Source: Neocallimastix lanati (nom. inval.)
Taxonomy: Eukaryota; Neocallimastigomycota; Neocallimastigomycetes; Neocallimastigales; Neocallimastigaceae
Assembly: GCA_016946835.1 (NCBI GenBank)
Contig: JACVTC010000037.1
Coordinates: forward strand, 1,318,219 to 1,382,218
Length of the DNA stretch: 64,000 nucleotides
Direction of reading: 5' to 3'
Shown here: positions 48,170-57,887 of the stretch, piece after piece
How the letters are laid out: every line of letters begins with the position of its first letter
Numbering within the stretch: position 1 is the stretch's first letter
The notes under the pieces: model-generated
Database searches by the model: none
What the model saw: only the letters and a program-made list of their open reading frames with translations
What the model was told of the DNA's origin: nothing
Position numbers and translations under genes: made by a program

Positions 48170-51100
48170 TTAGAATTTTTCTAATATAGATTCTCTGAAT
48201 TTATTCATTAGGTTCGTATTTAAATACTTTGTAAAACCGTCAGCTAAATTATCCATAGACTTAACGTACTTTAATTTGATTCTTCTTTCCTTAACTAATT
48301 CTCTTATGTGGTGATATTTTATGTCTATGTGTCTTGATTTAGGATTTATGGTTTCGTTTTCGCAATTGTATATAGCAGCTTTATTATCAACGTTAATATT
48401 AATATAATTTTGCTTTATATTTAGTTCATTAAATATATTTTCATACCATAGACAGTGTCTCGAGCATTCATCGATAACATAATATTCACTTTCAGCTGTG
48501 GATACCGCTACAGACTTTTGCAATTTCGAATACCACGTTGTAGGGGTAGAATCAAACAAAATTAGGTAACCTGTAGTTGACCTCCTGGTCTCCTCATCTC
48601 CTCCGAAGTCAGAATCGACATAGGCTCTTAAGTCCATTTTTGCGTCCTTTCTATATCTTAAACCATAGTTTGGCTTTCCTTTCAAGTACCTGAATATCTT
48701 TATTACGTTTAGCCAGTCTTCGTAAGTAGGATCCTTTGATCTACGTGATGCTTTATTTACGGCAAACATAATATCGGGTCTAGTACAGAGTGCAAGGTAT
48801 AAAAGTGTCCCTATAGCTTGTTGATATCTTGTGATGTTAAATTTTTTCATTCTCAACTTTTCGTTTTTCTCTGGTATCATGTTTGAAGATATCTTATATT
48901 TATTTATATCATATTTATCGAGCATATTTTCGACATATCTTTTTTGTTGTAATAAATAACCGTCCTTCTCTTTTTCGAATTTGATACCTATAATAGTATT
49001 TACATTTCCGATATCTGTAATGTTGAAATGCTTTTTTAATAAATTTTTAGTATTATTTATTTCATATTCATTACCTGTTAGTAATATGTCATCAACATAA
49101 ACGGTTAATATACATGTTAGTTTATTTTGATTGTTTTTCTTCATATAAACACATGGTTCACTCATTAAACGATGAAATCCTATTTCTTTTAATTTTTTAT
49201 CAAGGGTATTGTTCCATAAACGTCCAGATTGTTTGAGTCCGTAGAGGGCCTTTTTGAGTTTCCAGTAGCCTTTTTTGTGATACTCAGCACCTTCAGGTAT
49301 CTCCATATACACTTCTTCATCTAATTCAGCATTTAAGTAAGCTGATTTTATATCAATTTGGTAGATGTTGAATCCATTTATCACTGCTAATGCCGTGATT
49401 GTCCTTAAGGAATCATACTTTAAAGTAGGCGAATAGGTATTGTTGTAATCCACACCTTGTTTTTGGGTGAAACCTCTAGCCACTAATCTGGCCTTTCTTT
49501 TGTTTATGGTGTTGTCTGAATTATATTTATATCTAAAAACCCATTTTGGAGTTACAATATTATAATTTTTTGGTACTTTACTTACCACCTCGTATACATT
49601 TAAATCTTTCATACTGTCTAACTCATCCTTTACCGCTTTGAACCATTCCTTTTTATTAGCTTTAGTATATATATCTTTATAATTAAATGGTTCACATAAT
49701 TTCTTATTCACTGATAATAGTGAATATACATTATTGGTTTTATTAGTAGATAACGTATAATTATCGTTTAATATATCGTTTATATTAAAGGATTTTGATT
49801 TCTTATTATTATGATTGTTATTATTTTGTTCATCTGTATCTTTGTATTTTCTTTTTATTTTTATAATTTTATACTTCATATTGTGTTTGTTTATATCTTT
49901 TATTTCATTTACATTTGTGTTATTTGTATTTTGTTTATTTGAATTTAATTCTGTTTTTTCAATTTGTTCATTGGAATTTTCATTTAATTCAGCATTTCTT
50001 TTGTTAATTATGTTTTGTTGGTTTGAATTTATATTAAATTCAATATTTCTTTTATTGTTATCAATATTAATTTCATTGTTTACATTATTGTTGTTATTAT
50101 AATTATTATTATTATTCCCAATTATTTTATTTTCGTTTATATTTAAATTTAAATTATTTAAATTATTATAATTACTATATATATTTTCATTGTTAATGTT
50201 TACATTATTTGCATTGTTAATGTTTGCATTATTTGAATTGTTTTGTTTATTTAATTCATTTAAATTGTTTAAATTGTCTTGGTTAATATTTAAATTATTT
50301 TTATTATTGTTTATACCTTTATCATTTAAATTTTTTAAATTTGGGTTTAAATTTGAATTTAAATTATTACTTTGATTATTTACATTAACATTAATGTTTT
50401 CTTCACTATTGTCAATGTTTGTAGTGGTATCATTTAAATTATTATTTTTTATATTATTATAATTTAAATCATTATTACTTACTTGATATGGTCGATTTAA
50501 ATTATTAAATTGAGCATTTTTGTAATTGTTTAAATTATTTAAATTATTATAATTAATATTATTTAAATTATTATTTTTATAATTACCGTAGTGAAATTGA
50601 CCATTATGTTCATTTAAGGAATTATTATAACTTTCATTTTGAATGTAATTATTTTTATTTATATAATTTAAATTTGAATTTTGATTTTGAAAATTTTGAA
50701 ATGGGTAATTTAAATTATTTATAAAAGGTAAATGGTCACTTGGATAATTATAAATTTTGTAATTTAAATTATTTATAAAAGGTAAATGGTCACTTGGATA
50801 ATTATAAATTTTGTAATTTAAATTATTTGGATATAAAATATTATATGGATCAATTGTATTGGTTGGTTGGTTTAAAAATTTATTTTGATCCATATTATTA
50901 TTAATTTCATTATTAATTTCATTATTAATTTCATTATTAATTTCATTATTAATTTCATTATTAATTTCATTATTAATTTCTTTGTTTATATTTATTGTTT
51001 CATTAATTTTTGCGTTATCCAAATTATTATTTAATTTATTATTTTCTGTGTAACCTATATTTTCATTATTTTCTTCTTTATTATAGTCACTGTTTAATTT

Positions 51101-52648
51101 CATTTGTTCTTCTTCTTCTTCCTCTTCATCCATAACTCTATTAAAGTAAAACATTTCTGGTGTAGAAGGGGGGGCTGAAGCATTTCCTGGAACATCTTCA
51201 AAAAATTCTACAGTTCTTGATAAAATTATCTTGTTATTAGTAGTATCATAAATTATATAGGCAGTTGGGTTTGTTTCGTCATATCCAAGAAATATACCTG
51301 GAAGTGATGTTCCATTGAACTTTTTTCTGAATTGTTTAGGTACATAGAAGAATGCTTGACATCCAAACACCCTGAATTTGTCATAGTCAACTCTTCTATT
51401 ATATAATTCTTCAAAGGGTACTTTATTGTTGTTACCTGCATGTGGTAACCTATTATGAATATAATTTGCGGTTCTTACTGCGTCCTCCCAGTATTTATGA
51501 TTAAGTTTTCCTCCTTTCAACATAGAACCAGCATTGTATATTAATGTACCTTGAAGTCTTTCCACTCTTCCGTTTTGCTGTGGATTATAAGCTATACTGT
51601 TTTGATGTTCTATACCACTTTCGTCATAGAACTTATCGAACTGGCTATTGCAAAACTCAGTTCCATTATCGGTTCTGATATGTTTGACATTATAATTGAA
51701 GATATTTTTTATTCTTTTGTACCACTTTATGAACATGTTGAATGTATCGGCTTTGCTTTTCATAAAATACACCCATGCATATCGTGTATAGTCATCTAAT
51801 ATTGTGAGAAAATATTTATTTCCATAAAGGGAAGCATCTGGAGAAGAAACTGTGTCCATATGAATTAGTTCGAAAGGTTCCTTGCTATTATTAATAACCT
51901 TTTTGTATGGTTTGTTTTTCATTTTATATGAACATATATTACAGCCTTCTTTTATTTTAATAATACTTAGTTTATCCTTAATATTATCTATGTTAGCATG
52001 ACCTAAACGTTTATGCCATAATTCAAAATTATCTACGTTAAAAGCCTTTATGATATTGTCGCATTTTATTGCATTATTTGTATTGTGATTATATTTTATC
52101 TTATTTTTAAATGTCCAAATTTTATATATTCTTGAACTATTTGATTTTGTCGTTGTTATTCTTTTTCCTCCTGGATCAAATATGGTTACTAAATTTTTGT
52201 TATTATGTCTGTAAAATAAAGTTTTGTTGCCTTCATCGCTTAAATTATCTATTGATAATAGGCTTCTCTTAAATTCTGGTATATACAATACATTCTTTAA
52301 TTTAATTTCGTTATTATTAATGTATCCTATATACGTACCAATGTATGTAGCAGCAACTGTATTACCGTCAGCGAATTGGATTATTTCATTGCATTTTCTT
52401 TTATCAATCAATGTATCAGAATTATTAGTCATATGATATGTAGCAACGGAATCTATCGTCCAACTAACTATACTTTTTGGAATTTTCTTTGGATCTGTTA
52501 ATTTCGATAGATAGTAGCTACTCTTGATATTCGCTGGAAGTGTTACTTTGTTTACACTGGTATTTCTTTTATTTTCTTTATTTTCTTTAGTAGTATTTTG
52601 GCCTCGGTGCCATGGCACTTGATGATTCTCCTTCGTCATCAGTATCAT
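48170..52648 (-). CDS. pol: Copia Pol polyprotein: protease, integrase, reverse transcriptase, RNase H
   Basis: 1492 codons are open from the ATG, but it is probably made as a Gag-Pol fusion. Protease: WTIDSVATYHM, with Asp66-Ser67-Val68 where Asp-Ser/Thr-Gly is expected. Integrase: zinc finger His212, His217, Cys236, Cys239; catalytic Asp265, Asp327 (RTDNGTEF) and Glu363 (NGRVERLQGT), a D,D35E spacing; and the usual C-terminal GIFLGYD. Residues about 503-985 are an Asn-rich linker with an EINN tandem repeat (557-584) and an exact 18-residue duplication (608-643). Reverse transcriptase follows from about 995 (EWFKAVKDELDSM), with Asp1099 and YVDD at 1184-1187. RNase H has Asp1345, Glu1386 (STAESEYY) and Asp1421 (DNKAAI), ending with ADGFTKYL. 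All domains except the protease motif look intact. The linker is far longer than usual for copia elements. Confidence 0.95.
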   Translation of the reverse strand: MILMTKENHQVPWHRGQNTTKENKENKRNTSVNKVTLPANIKSSYYLSKLTDPKKIPKSIVSWTIDSVATYHMTNNSDTLIDKRKCNEIIQFADGNTVAATYIGTYIGYINNNEIKLKNVLYIPEFKRSLLSIDNLSDEGNKTLFYRHNNKNLVTIFDPGGKRITTTKSNSSRIYKIWTFKNKIKYNHNTNNAIKCDNIIKAFNVDNFELWHKRLGHANIDNIKDKLSIIKIKEGCNICSYKMKNKPYKKVINNSKEPFELIHMDTVSSPDASLYGNKYFLTILDDYTRYAWVYFMKSKADTFNMFIKWYKRIKNIFNYNVKHIRTDNGTEFCNSQFDKFYDESGIEHQNSIAYNPQQNGRVERLQGTLIYNAGSMLKGGKLNHKYWEDAVRTANYIHNRLPHAGNNNKVPFEELYNRRVDYDKFRVFGCQAFFYVPKQFRKKFNGTSLPGIFLGYDETNPTAYIIYDTTNNKIILSRTVEFFEDVPGNASAPPSTPEMFYFNRVMDEEEEEEEQMKLNSDYNKEENNENIGYTENNKLNNNLDNAKINETININKEINNEINNEINNEINNEINNEINNEINNNMDQNKFLNQPTNTIDPYNILYPNNLNYKIYNYPSDHLPFINNLNYKIYNYPSDHLPFINNLNYPFQNFQNQNSNLNYINKNNYIQNESYNNSLNEHNGQFHYGNYKNNNLNNINYNNLNNLNNYKNAQFNNLNRPYQVSNNDLNYNNIKNNNLNDTTTNIDNSEENINVNVNNQSNNLNSNLNPNLKNLNDKGINNNKNNLNINQDNLNNLNELNKQNNSNNANINNANNVNINNENIYSNYNNLNNLNLNINENKIIGNNNNNYNNNNNVNNEINIDNNKRNIEFNINSNQQNIINKRNAELNENSNEQIEKTELNSNKQNTNNTNVNEIKDINKHNMKYKIIKIKRKYKDTDEQNNNNHNNKKSKSFNINDILNDNYTLSTNKTNNVYSLLSVNKKLCEPFNYKDIYTKANKKEWFKAVKDELDSMKDLNVYEVVSKVPKNYNIVTPKWVFRYKYNSDNTINKRKARLVARGFTQKQGVDYNNTYSPTLKYDSLRTITALAVINGFNIYQIDIKSAYLNAELDEEVYMEIPEGAEYHKKGYWKLKKALYGLKQSGRLWNNTLDKKLKEIGFHRLMSEPCVYMKKNNQNKLTCILTVYVDDILLTGNEYEINNTKNLLKKHFNITDIGNVNTIIGIKFEKEKDGYLLQQKRYVENMLDKYDINKYKISSNMIPEKNEKLRMKKFNITRYQQAIGTLLYLALCTRPDIMFAVNKASRRSKDPTYEDWLNVIKIFRYLKGKPNYGLRYRKDAKMDLRAYVDSDFGGDEETRRSTTGYLILFDSTPTTWYSKLQKSVAVSTAESEYYVIDECSRHCLWYENIFNELNIKQNYININVDNKAAIYNCENETINPKSRHIDIKYHHIRELVKERRIKLKYVKSMDNLADGFTKYLNTNLMNKFRESILEKF
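50720..50827 (-). repeat. 54-bp tandem duplication inside the Pol linker
   Basis: Two copies encode NNLNYKIYNYPSDHLPFI twice (residues 608-643). A third start, NNLNY, follows. Just upstream, 50897-50980 is a 12-bp repeat encoding EINN about seven times. Confidence 0.85.
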
Positions 52649-53669
52649 AGTCCCTTAGATCATTTATGGAATCTGCAAATTCGCAGTAGGTTTCTGATTT
52701 TTTGTTGATAGCGTTATTGGCGTGTGTTCTGTTATTGCCTTTATTATTCTTATTCTTTCTATTGTGCCAGCAATTCTTTGCTATATGGCCTATCTTCCCA
52801 CATATAAAGCATTTCCTATTTTCTTTATTGTTATTGTTCTTGTTATTGCATCTGTTGTATTCTTTACTTTTATGTTGAGTCCTGTTATTTACTTTGGTTG
52901 GATTTAAAATGACTGCTGCTTTGTTTCTTTGTTTATTTTTAGATTCTTCTTTTAAATATTTTATATATGGAATTGTTGTTTTCAAGAGGTTACAACTTTC
53001 AGTGTATTTTTTCTTGGTTGAAATAATATTTGTTTCTATGATAGTTTCATAAGGTAACGAGGAATACAAGATATTGTATTTCTTTTCTTCAGATAGTTCT
53101 TCACCAAGTACATAAAGTTCTCCAAAAATTCTATCTAATTCGGCAATGAATAATGATATATCTGAATCTTTTTGATATATCAAAGCTTCCAGTTGATTAT
53201 TTAGTTTGTTTTTCTTTTCTTCGTCAGATTTATTATTCCCTTCCATTATGATTTTCCAGATATCATAAGCGGTATTTCTTCTGAAATATATTTTAGTTTT
53301 CATTTCTTCTGAAATGCTATTACTTATTAAATATTTCGCGGTAGCATCCTTTCTAATCATTTCCTCGGTAACCTGTTCCTCATAATATAAGATATGAGTA
53401 TTTCTTACTTTTATATGGTTGTTTCTTTTGTTTTCCGGAATTTCGTCCTTTTGTAATGTTTTTAATAATCTTTTGTCGATATATTCTATGACACCATTTA
53501 TCTGCAAGACCATTTCCATGTCAGGTAACCAAATGTTATAATTGTCTTTCGTCAACATTACTTTTGTTGCCGTTACGTTTGATATGCTCATTTTAGACTG
53601 AATTTTGTTATTATTTCTATATAAAAAAATTATTTTATTTTTATTGTTTACAACACTACAAATATTCAT
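52587..53669 (-). CDS. gag: Copia Gag, 360 aa (start may be Met27)
   Basis: Gag forms the virus-like particle and packages the element RNA. From about residue 30 it matches the Gag/UBN2 type of copia elements (MLTKDNYNIWLPDMEMVLQI, TAYDIWKIIMEG, LNNQLEALIYQKDSDISLFI). The CCHC zinc knuckle is at Cys287, Cys290, His295 and Cys300 (CFICGKIGHIAKNC). The first ATG is only 27 nt from the 5' LTR. Met27 (ATG at 53591, MSISNVTATKVML) directly precedes the conserved domain and is the more likely start by family comparison. The 3' end overlaps the pol frame, which is shifted +1. The last residues (AMAPRPKYY) come from an unusually G+C-rich stretch that holds the candidate frameshift site. Confidence 0.93.
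   Translation of the reverse strand: MNICSVVNNKNKIIFLYRNNNKIQSKMSISNVTATKVMLTKDNYNIWLPDMEMVLQINGVIEYIDKRLLKTLQKDEIPENKRNNHIKVRNTHILYYEEQVTEEMIRKDATAKYLISNSISEEMKTKIYFRRNTAYDIWKIIMEGNNKSDEEKKNKLNNQLEALIYQKDSDISLFIAELDRIFGELYVLGEELSEEKKYNILYSSLPYETIIETNIISTKKKYTESCNLLKTTIPYIKYLKEESKNKQRNKAAVILNPTKVNNRTQHKSKEYNRCNNKNNNNKENRKCFICGKIGHIAKNCWHNRKNKNNKGNNRTHANNAINKKSETYCEFADSINDLRDYDTDDEGESSSAMAPRPKYY
52601..52607 (-). promoter_or_regulatory. Candidate +1 frameshift site CCG-AGG-C
   Basis: In the gag frame the codons are GCA CCG AGG CCA. Slipping +1 gives CCG then GGC CAA, which enters the pol frame (GQNTTKEN). The layout matches the Ty1 site CUU-AGG-C: a slip-prone codon in the P site and the rare AGG in the A site. 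The pol frame is closed by a TAA at about 52658-52660, so any shift must occur between there and the gag stop at 52587-52589. Confidence 0.6.
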
Positions 53670-53675
53670 ACATAT

Positions 53676-53696
53676 GAGTCAATGAGACTCTTAATC
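53676..53696 (-). promoter_or_regulatory. Primer-binding site matching the tRNA-Lys(CUU) anticodon arm
   Basis: The minus-strand sequence GATTAAGAGTCTCATTGACT directly follows the 5' LTR. Its complement contains ATGAGACTCTTAATC, which fits the anticodon stem-loop of eukaryotic tRNA-Lys with anticodon CUU. An internal match points to priming by a tRNA half, as in Drosophila copia with initiator tRNA-Met, not by the tRNA 3' end. Confidence 0.65.
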
Positions 53697-53939
53697 TTTT
53701 AAAATTATTTTGTTTTAATTAAACACTTTTTTATTTATTTTATTAAGTTCTTATTTTTTAATTATAAAAAATATTATTATTTTTATATCAATACATTTAC
53801 ATAATACAATTATATTTTTGTACTAACTCATTGTTATAATATATATAAGCCTCAAATATTTAGTAAACATATACAATATTTATTTTAAATATATTTTAAC
53901 TTAATAATTAATAAATTATAATAAACTTTATTTTTAACA
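53697..53939 (-). repeat. 5' LTR of the copia element
   Basis: It shows no difference from the 3' LTR by eye over 243 bp. It begins TGTTAAAAATAAAG on the minus strand and should drive transcription of the element. Confidence 0.93.
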
Positions 53940-53944
53940 AATTA

Positions 53945-54246
53945 TAATTATTATTATTTTATTTTATTTTATTTTATTTTATTTTATTTTATTTTTAATG
54001 TATTTAGCACCAGATTAATTATGTTTTTTTCCAGATAAAATTTGAATATATTAAATAATGGCAATTATTGATGGTATAAAAAAAATAATAATTAATAAAT
54101 AAATTATAATTAATAATAATTTAATTGTAAATGGAATTAAAAATTTATTGCTCATGACACAGATAATATATTTTTAATACATAAATAATAGAATAATTAA
54201 CAAAAAAATATTTATTATTTTTTAGAATTTTAATTAAATTTAAAAA

Positions 54247-54285
<39 letters not shown>

Positions 54286-54944
54286 TTGTATTTCTTATTG
54301 ATATTAAAAAAAAAAAAAAAAACAAAAAACAAAAAAAAAAAGAAACAAATTAAAAATATTATAATTAATTTTAATTAATAAAAAAAAAATAATAATTTTT
54401 TTTTATTATTATATTACTAATTTTTTGAAAAATTTAGCCGTTTAATGATGTTATGATTTAATTGAATATATTTTTAAAGTTTAGAATTCATTAATAGTTA
54501 ATTTATGATTATTTCTCTCTTTTTTTTTTTTTTTTTTTAATATTTATTATTATTATAAATATTAATAAAATTTTAAATTTAAAATATGCTATTGTTACAT
54601 AAATTAATATAAAAATAAATAAATATTTCAAATAAATTATTGATATAATTTAATGTTAAATGTATTTTCTATTTTAATATTCTATTGCTTATTATTATAA
54701 TTCTCTATTGCTATAGTAATGGTAATCTTTTAATTGTATTTTTCTTTTAATTTATGGAAAATATTTGATTATTTTATATTTATTTTTATTATTTTTTTTA
54801 TTATATCAATTTTTTCTTTTTTTTTTTTTTTTTTTTTTTTTTTGTATATATAAGTAACATTATTTATGCAATAAAAGAAATACATTTATTCTATTATTTT
54901 TTATTTTTTAAATATCAAATATAATAATACATGATTAATACTAA

Positions 54945-54980
<36 letters not shown>

Positions 54981-55687
54981 TCTATATAATATCTTAATTA
55001 ACTTTATTTTGAATATAACATAATTATAATATAAATATATATACATAAATAATAATATATATGTATAAATAATATATAATTATTTTAAGGAGGAAATTAC
55101 ATATAATAATACTGTAAAATAATATAATTTTAAGATCTATATTTATAATTTTAAAATAAATCATGAAAAAAAAAAAAATAAAGAGATAAATATTAACCTT
55201 TGAAAGTTATAGATTGATATAGTTTAATCGTTTTTAATAATATTTAAAGTTTATAATTTTTAATTAATCTCTTTATATTAATTTAAAACTTTGTGTTTAT
55301 TTATTTATTTATTTATTTATTATTATTATTACATATTCTATTATATAAAGTAATACTATATACGTTCAAAAATATTTTTATAAACAAATAATTATAATCA
55401 TAAATTAATGAGATATTTTATATATTTCTGCTATTGTTTTAATAAGTTTAAAATTAATAAAATATTATGATAATAATATTACATATAATTAAATAAAATT
55501 TATATTATAGATATTATATTAAAAAAAAATAAGGTAATATACTTATTTATAAATAATTACATATATAAGCACAATAAATATTATTAAAATAAATATTAAA
55601 ATTACTTCATTCTATAGGTTTATATTTTAGTTACTTTAAAAATATATTTTTTATTATTTTTTTTTTTTTTTTATAAGGGGATGAAAG
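53945..55687. other. AT-rich spacer between copia and copy B
   Basis: No gene. TTTTA pentamers lie at 53955-53996, A tracts at 54252-54283 and 54948-54977, T tracts at 54519-54538 and 54816-54843, and an ATTT run at 55300-55320. Confidence 0.5.
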
Positions 55688-57277
55688 TTAATACTGAATT
55701 ATGTTATTTTGTTGAATATTTGGGATATAATTTACATTTTGAATATATTGTAGTGATTTAGAGGAATGTTCAATAATTGGTGATGGTAAATAATTAGAAA
55801 CAGAATTTACATAGGTTACGGAGGTCACTGGAATAGTACATTGGGTATTTATATTTTGAATGATGGGTTTATTATTATTATTATTATTATTACAAGTAAT
55901 ACTTCTTACTGGTGATATCAGAGAATTATTTTGTACATTTCCATTTGAAGTATTGTATATAATATAAACATTATTATTATTATTCAAAGGTGAATAAGAA
56001 CTCTCCGTTGAAATTGTAGTTGGAATATATGAAACTTCAGGATAATTTTGACAGTTAGTTTTTTGGTTAAAAGTACATTGAATATTATTATAATTATTAT
56101 TGTTATTATTATTTTCATAATATATATAAGGACCATTATTACTTTTAACTGTTGGAATATATTGATTTTTATTATTTTCAGTTACATTAACTAAAATATT
56201 ATTTTCAAAGGAACTTTCCGGTTTAATTGAATAATTATTATTATCTTTTACTCTATTAATATTATAATTATTTAAATTACTTTTATTTTTAGTTGGAACT
56301 AATTTTGTATTTAATTGTTTAAGTTTCATATTTTTTGAATATTTATTTAAAGTTTGTTCCACTTTATTGATAATATTTTCCTCATAATGACAAATGTTTG
56401 AATATTTTTTATCATTGCAAAGTTCTTTCCATACTTTAGTTACAAAAATACTACTAATATTATCAGGGGTATTTCCAAATTTTTCAAGAATAGTTTTCCA
56501 TAAAAGTTTTATTTGAGGAGTAGTTTTAGCTAATGAATTAAGTGATCTACATAAACGTTCATAACCTTATTATAAAATTATAATTAAATAAATATATTGT
56601 CAATATTTTCCGATAAAAAAGAAAAAAAAAATTCATATGAATTGATTTAATTATTAACATACTTGGTTGAATTTCAAAATCTTCAAGTTGATCTAAAACT
56701 TTAGCAGATATTAAGTAACGATATGCTTCTAATATAATTTAATTATAAAGTTATAAAATTCGTTAATTTTTTTTAATAAATTATTTATTTATTATCATTA
56801 AAAAAAAAGCATTTATATAATTTTATAATAATGCTTACGAGCTCTATATGTTAAGATAAGTATTTCAAAATAAATAATTTTATATATATAAATATATATA
56901 TATATATATAAAATAATAATAAATATTGAATTAATATATCAATAATTTATATATATAGTAAAATAATAATTGAAATAATAAAATAACTTATATAATTACT
57001 TTGAAATATTCCATTTCATTTTAACATATTCATCAAAAGAATAACCCTCTTTTTTATATTCCTTTGACTCTAAATGATATTGAACACTCTTTACTAAGCT
57101 TTTAAACTTTTTTTGCTTTTCGATGTAAGTAGAGTAAATACTATTATTAAAAAAAAAAAAAAATATTAATAAAATATGAATTTTATATTAATAATAAGTA
57201 TTTATAATTTTAAAATGCTATTTAATATTATATAGAAATTGATTATTATACGTTTGATATATAGAATATCTCTCCAT
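55688..57277 (-). CDS. Helix-turn-helix-like protein with Asn-rich tail, copy B, five exons, 371 aa
   Basis: Five exons are inferred: 57277-57252, 57140-57000, 56843-56839 (5 nt), 56728-56663 and 56565-55688, total 1116 nt. Introns are 111, 156, 110 and 97 nt, all GT-AG and in phase. The first four exons have exactly the lengths of copy A (26, 141, 5, 66). The N-terminal domain is alignable throughout: FDEYVKMKWNISKAQAYRYL, then SAKVLDQLEDFEIQPSYERL, AKTTPQIKLLWKTILEKFGN and TKVWKEL. The Asn/Ser-rich tail keeps short phrases of copy A (IPTVKSNNGPYIYYENN, TISTESSYSP). Skipping the micro-exon would shift the frame. It is likely a nuclear DNA-binding paralogue, diverged well beyond a recent duplication. 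Function is inferred only from the helix-turn-helix-like motif. Confidence 0.83.
56839..56843 (-). other. 5-nt micro-exon (AGCTC) of copy B
   Basis: It lies between the acceptor ATATAG and the donor GTAAGC. It is identical to the copy A micro-exon, while the surrounding intron sequence has diverged, so it is under selection. Confidence 0.78.
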
Positions 57278-57683
57278 TTATAAATTTATTAAGATTTTAT
57301 TAAAAAATTTTTATAATATAATATTTTTATTTATTATATATATATATTTTTTTTTCTATGAATTATTATTATTGTTACTTGATAAAACGAAATAATATAA
57401 AATAAAAATAAAATAAAATAAAATAAAAAAAAAAAAAAGAAAAGAAAAGAAAAATGTTTCATTTATATATGATGAGATATTTCAAATTATTTTTAATGTA
57501 TTTAAATATAAATATTTATATCCCTTCATTTGTGTAATCTTTTTTCTTTTTTTTTTTTTTTTATTTTTATTTTAATTTAATTATTTAATTTTTTTTTAAT
57601 AAAACAAAATTTTAATTTAAAATATTTTTAATTAAAAACAAACAATATATAAAAAAAAAAAAAAAAAACACGTTGAAAATCAG

Positions 57684-57719
<36 letters not shown>

Positions 57720-57854
57720 CAAATTTTATTTATATAAATATAATTATATATAAATATATATAAATATAGCTATATAGATATATAGATATATAGATATATA
57801 AAAAGAAAAAAAAATAATTAATTTTTGAAAAAATAATAACTATTTATATATTTA

Positions 57855-57887
<33 letters not shown>

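Larger units (their letters stand above)
47899..53939 (-). mobile_element. Complete Ty1/copia LTR retrotransposon, 6041 bp, recently inserted
   Basis: Two 243-bp LTRs that look identical by eye bound the element, and 5-bp direct repeats AATTA flank it (47894-47898 and 53940-53944). Order on the minus strand: 5' LTR, primer-binding site directly abutting the LTR, gag, pol (protease, integrase, reverse transcriptase, RNase H), polypurine tract, 3' LTR. Integrase before reverse transcriptase defines the copia superfamily. Both ORFs are unbroken. Identical LTRs mean insertion was recent. An older fragment of the same kind lies at 2.65-3.17 kb. Oddities are the changed protease motif, the very long Asn-rich linker in Pol and the tRNA-Lys-like primer site, described separately. 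Confidence 0.95.

Noticed and set aside
49815-52907. Several plus-strand ORFs of 60-95 codons inside the copia element
   Set aside because: They are antisense shadows of pol and gag, mainly of the Asn-rich linker.
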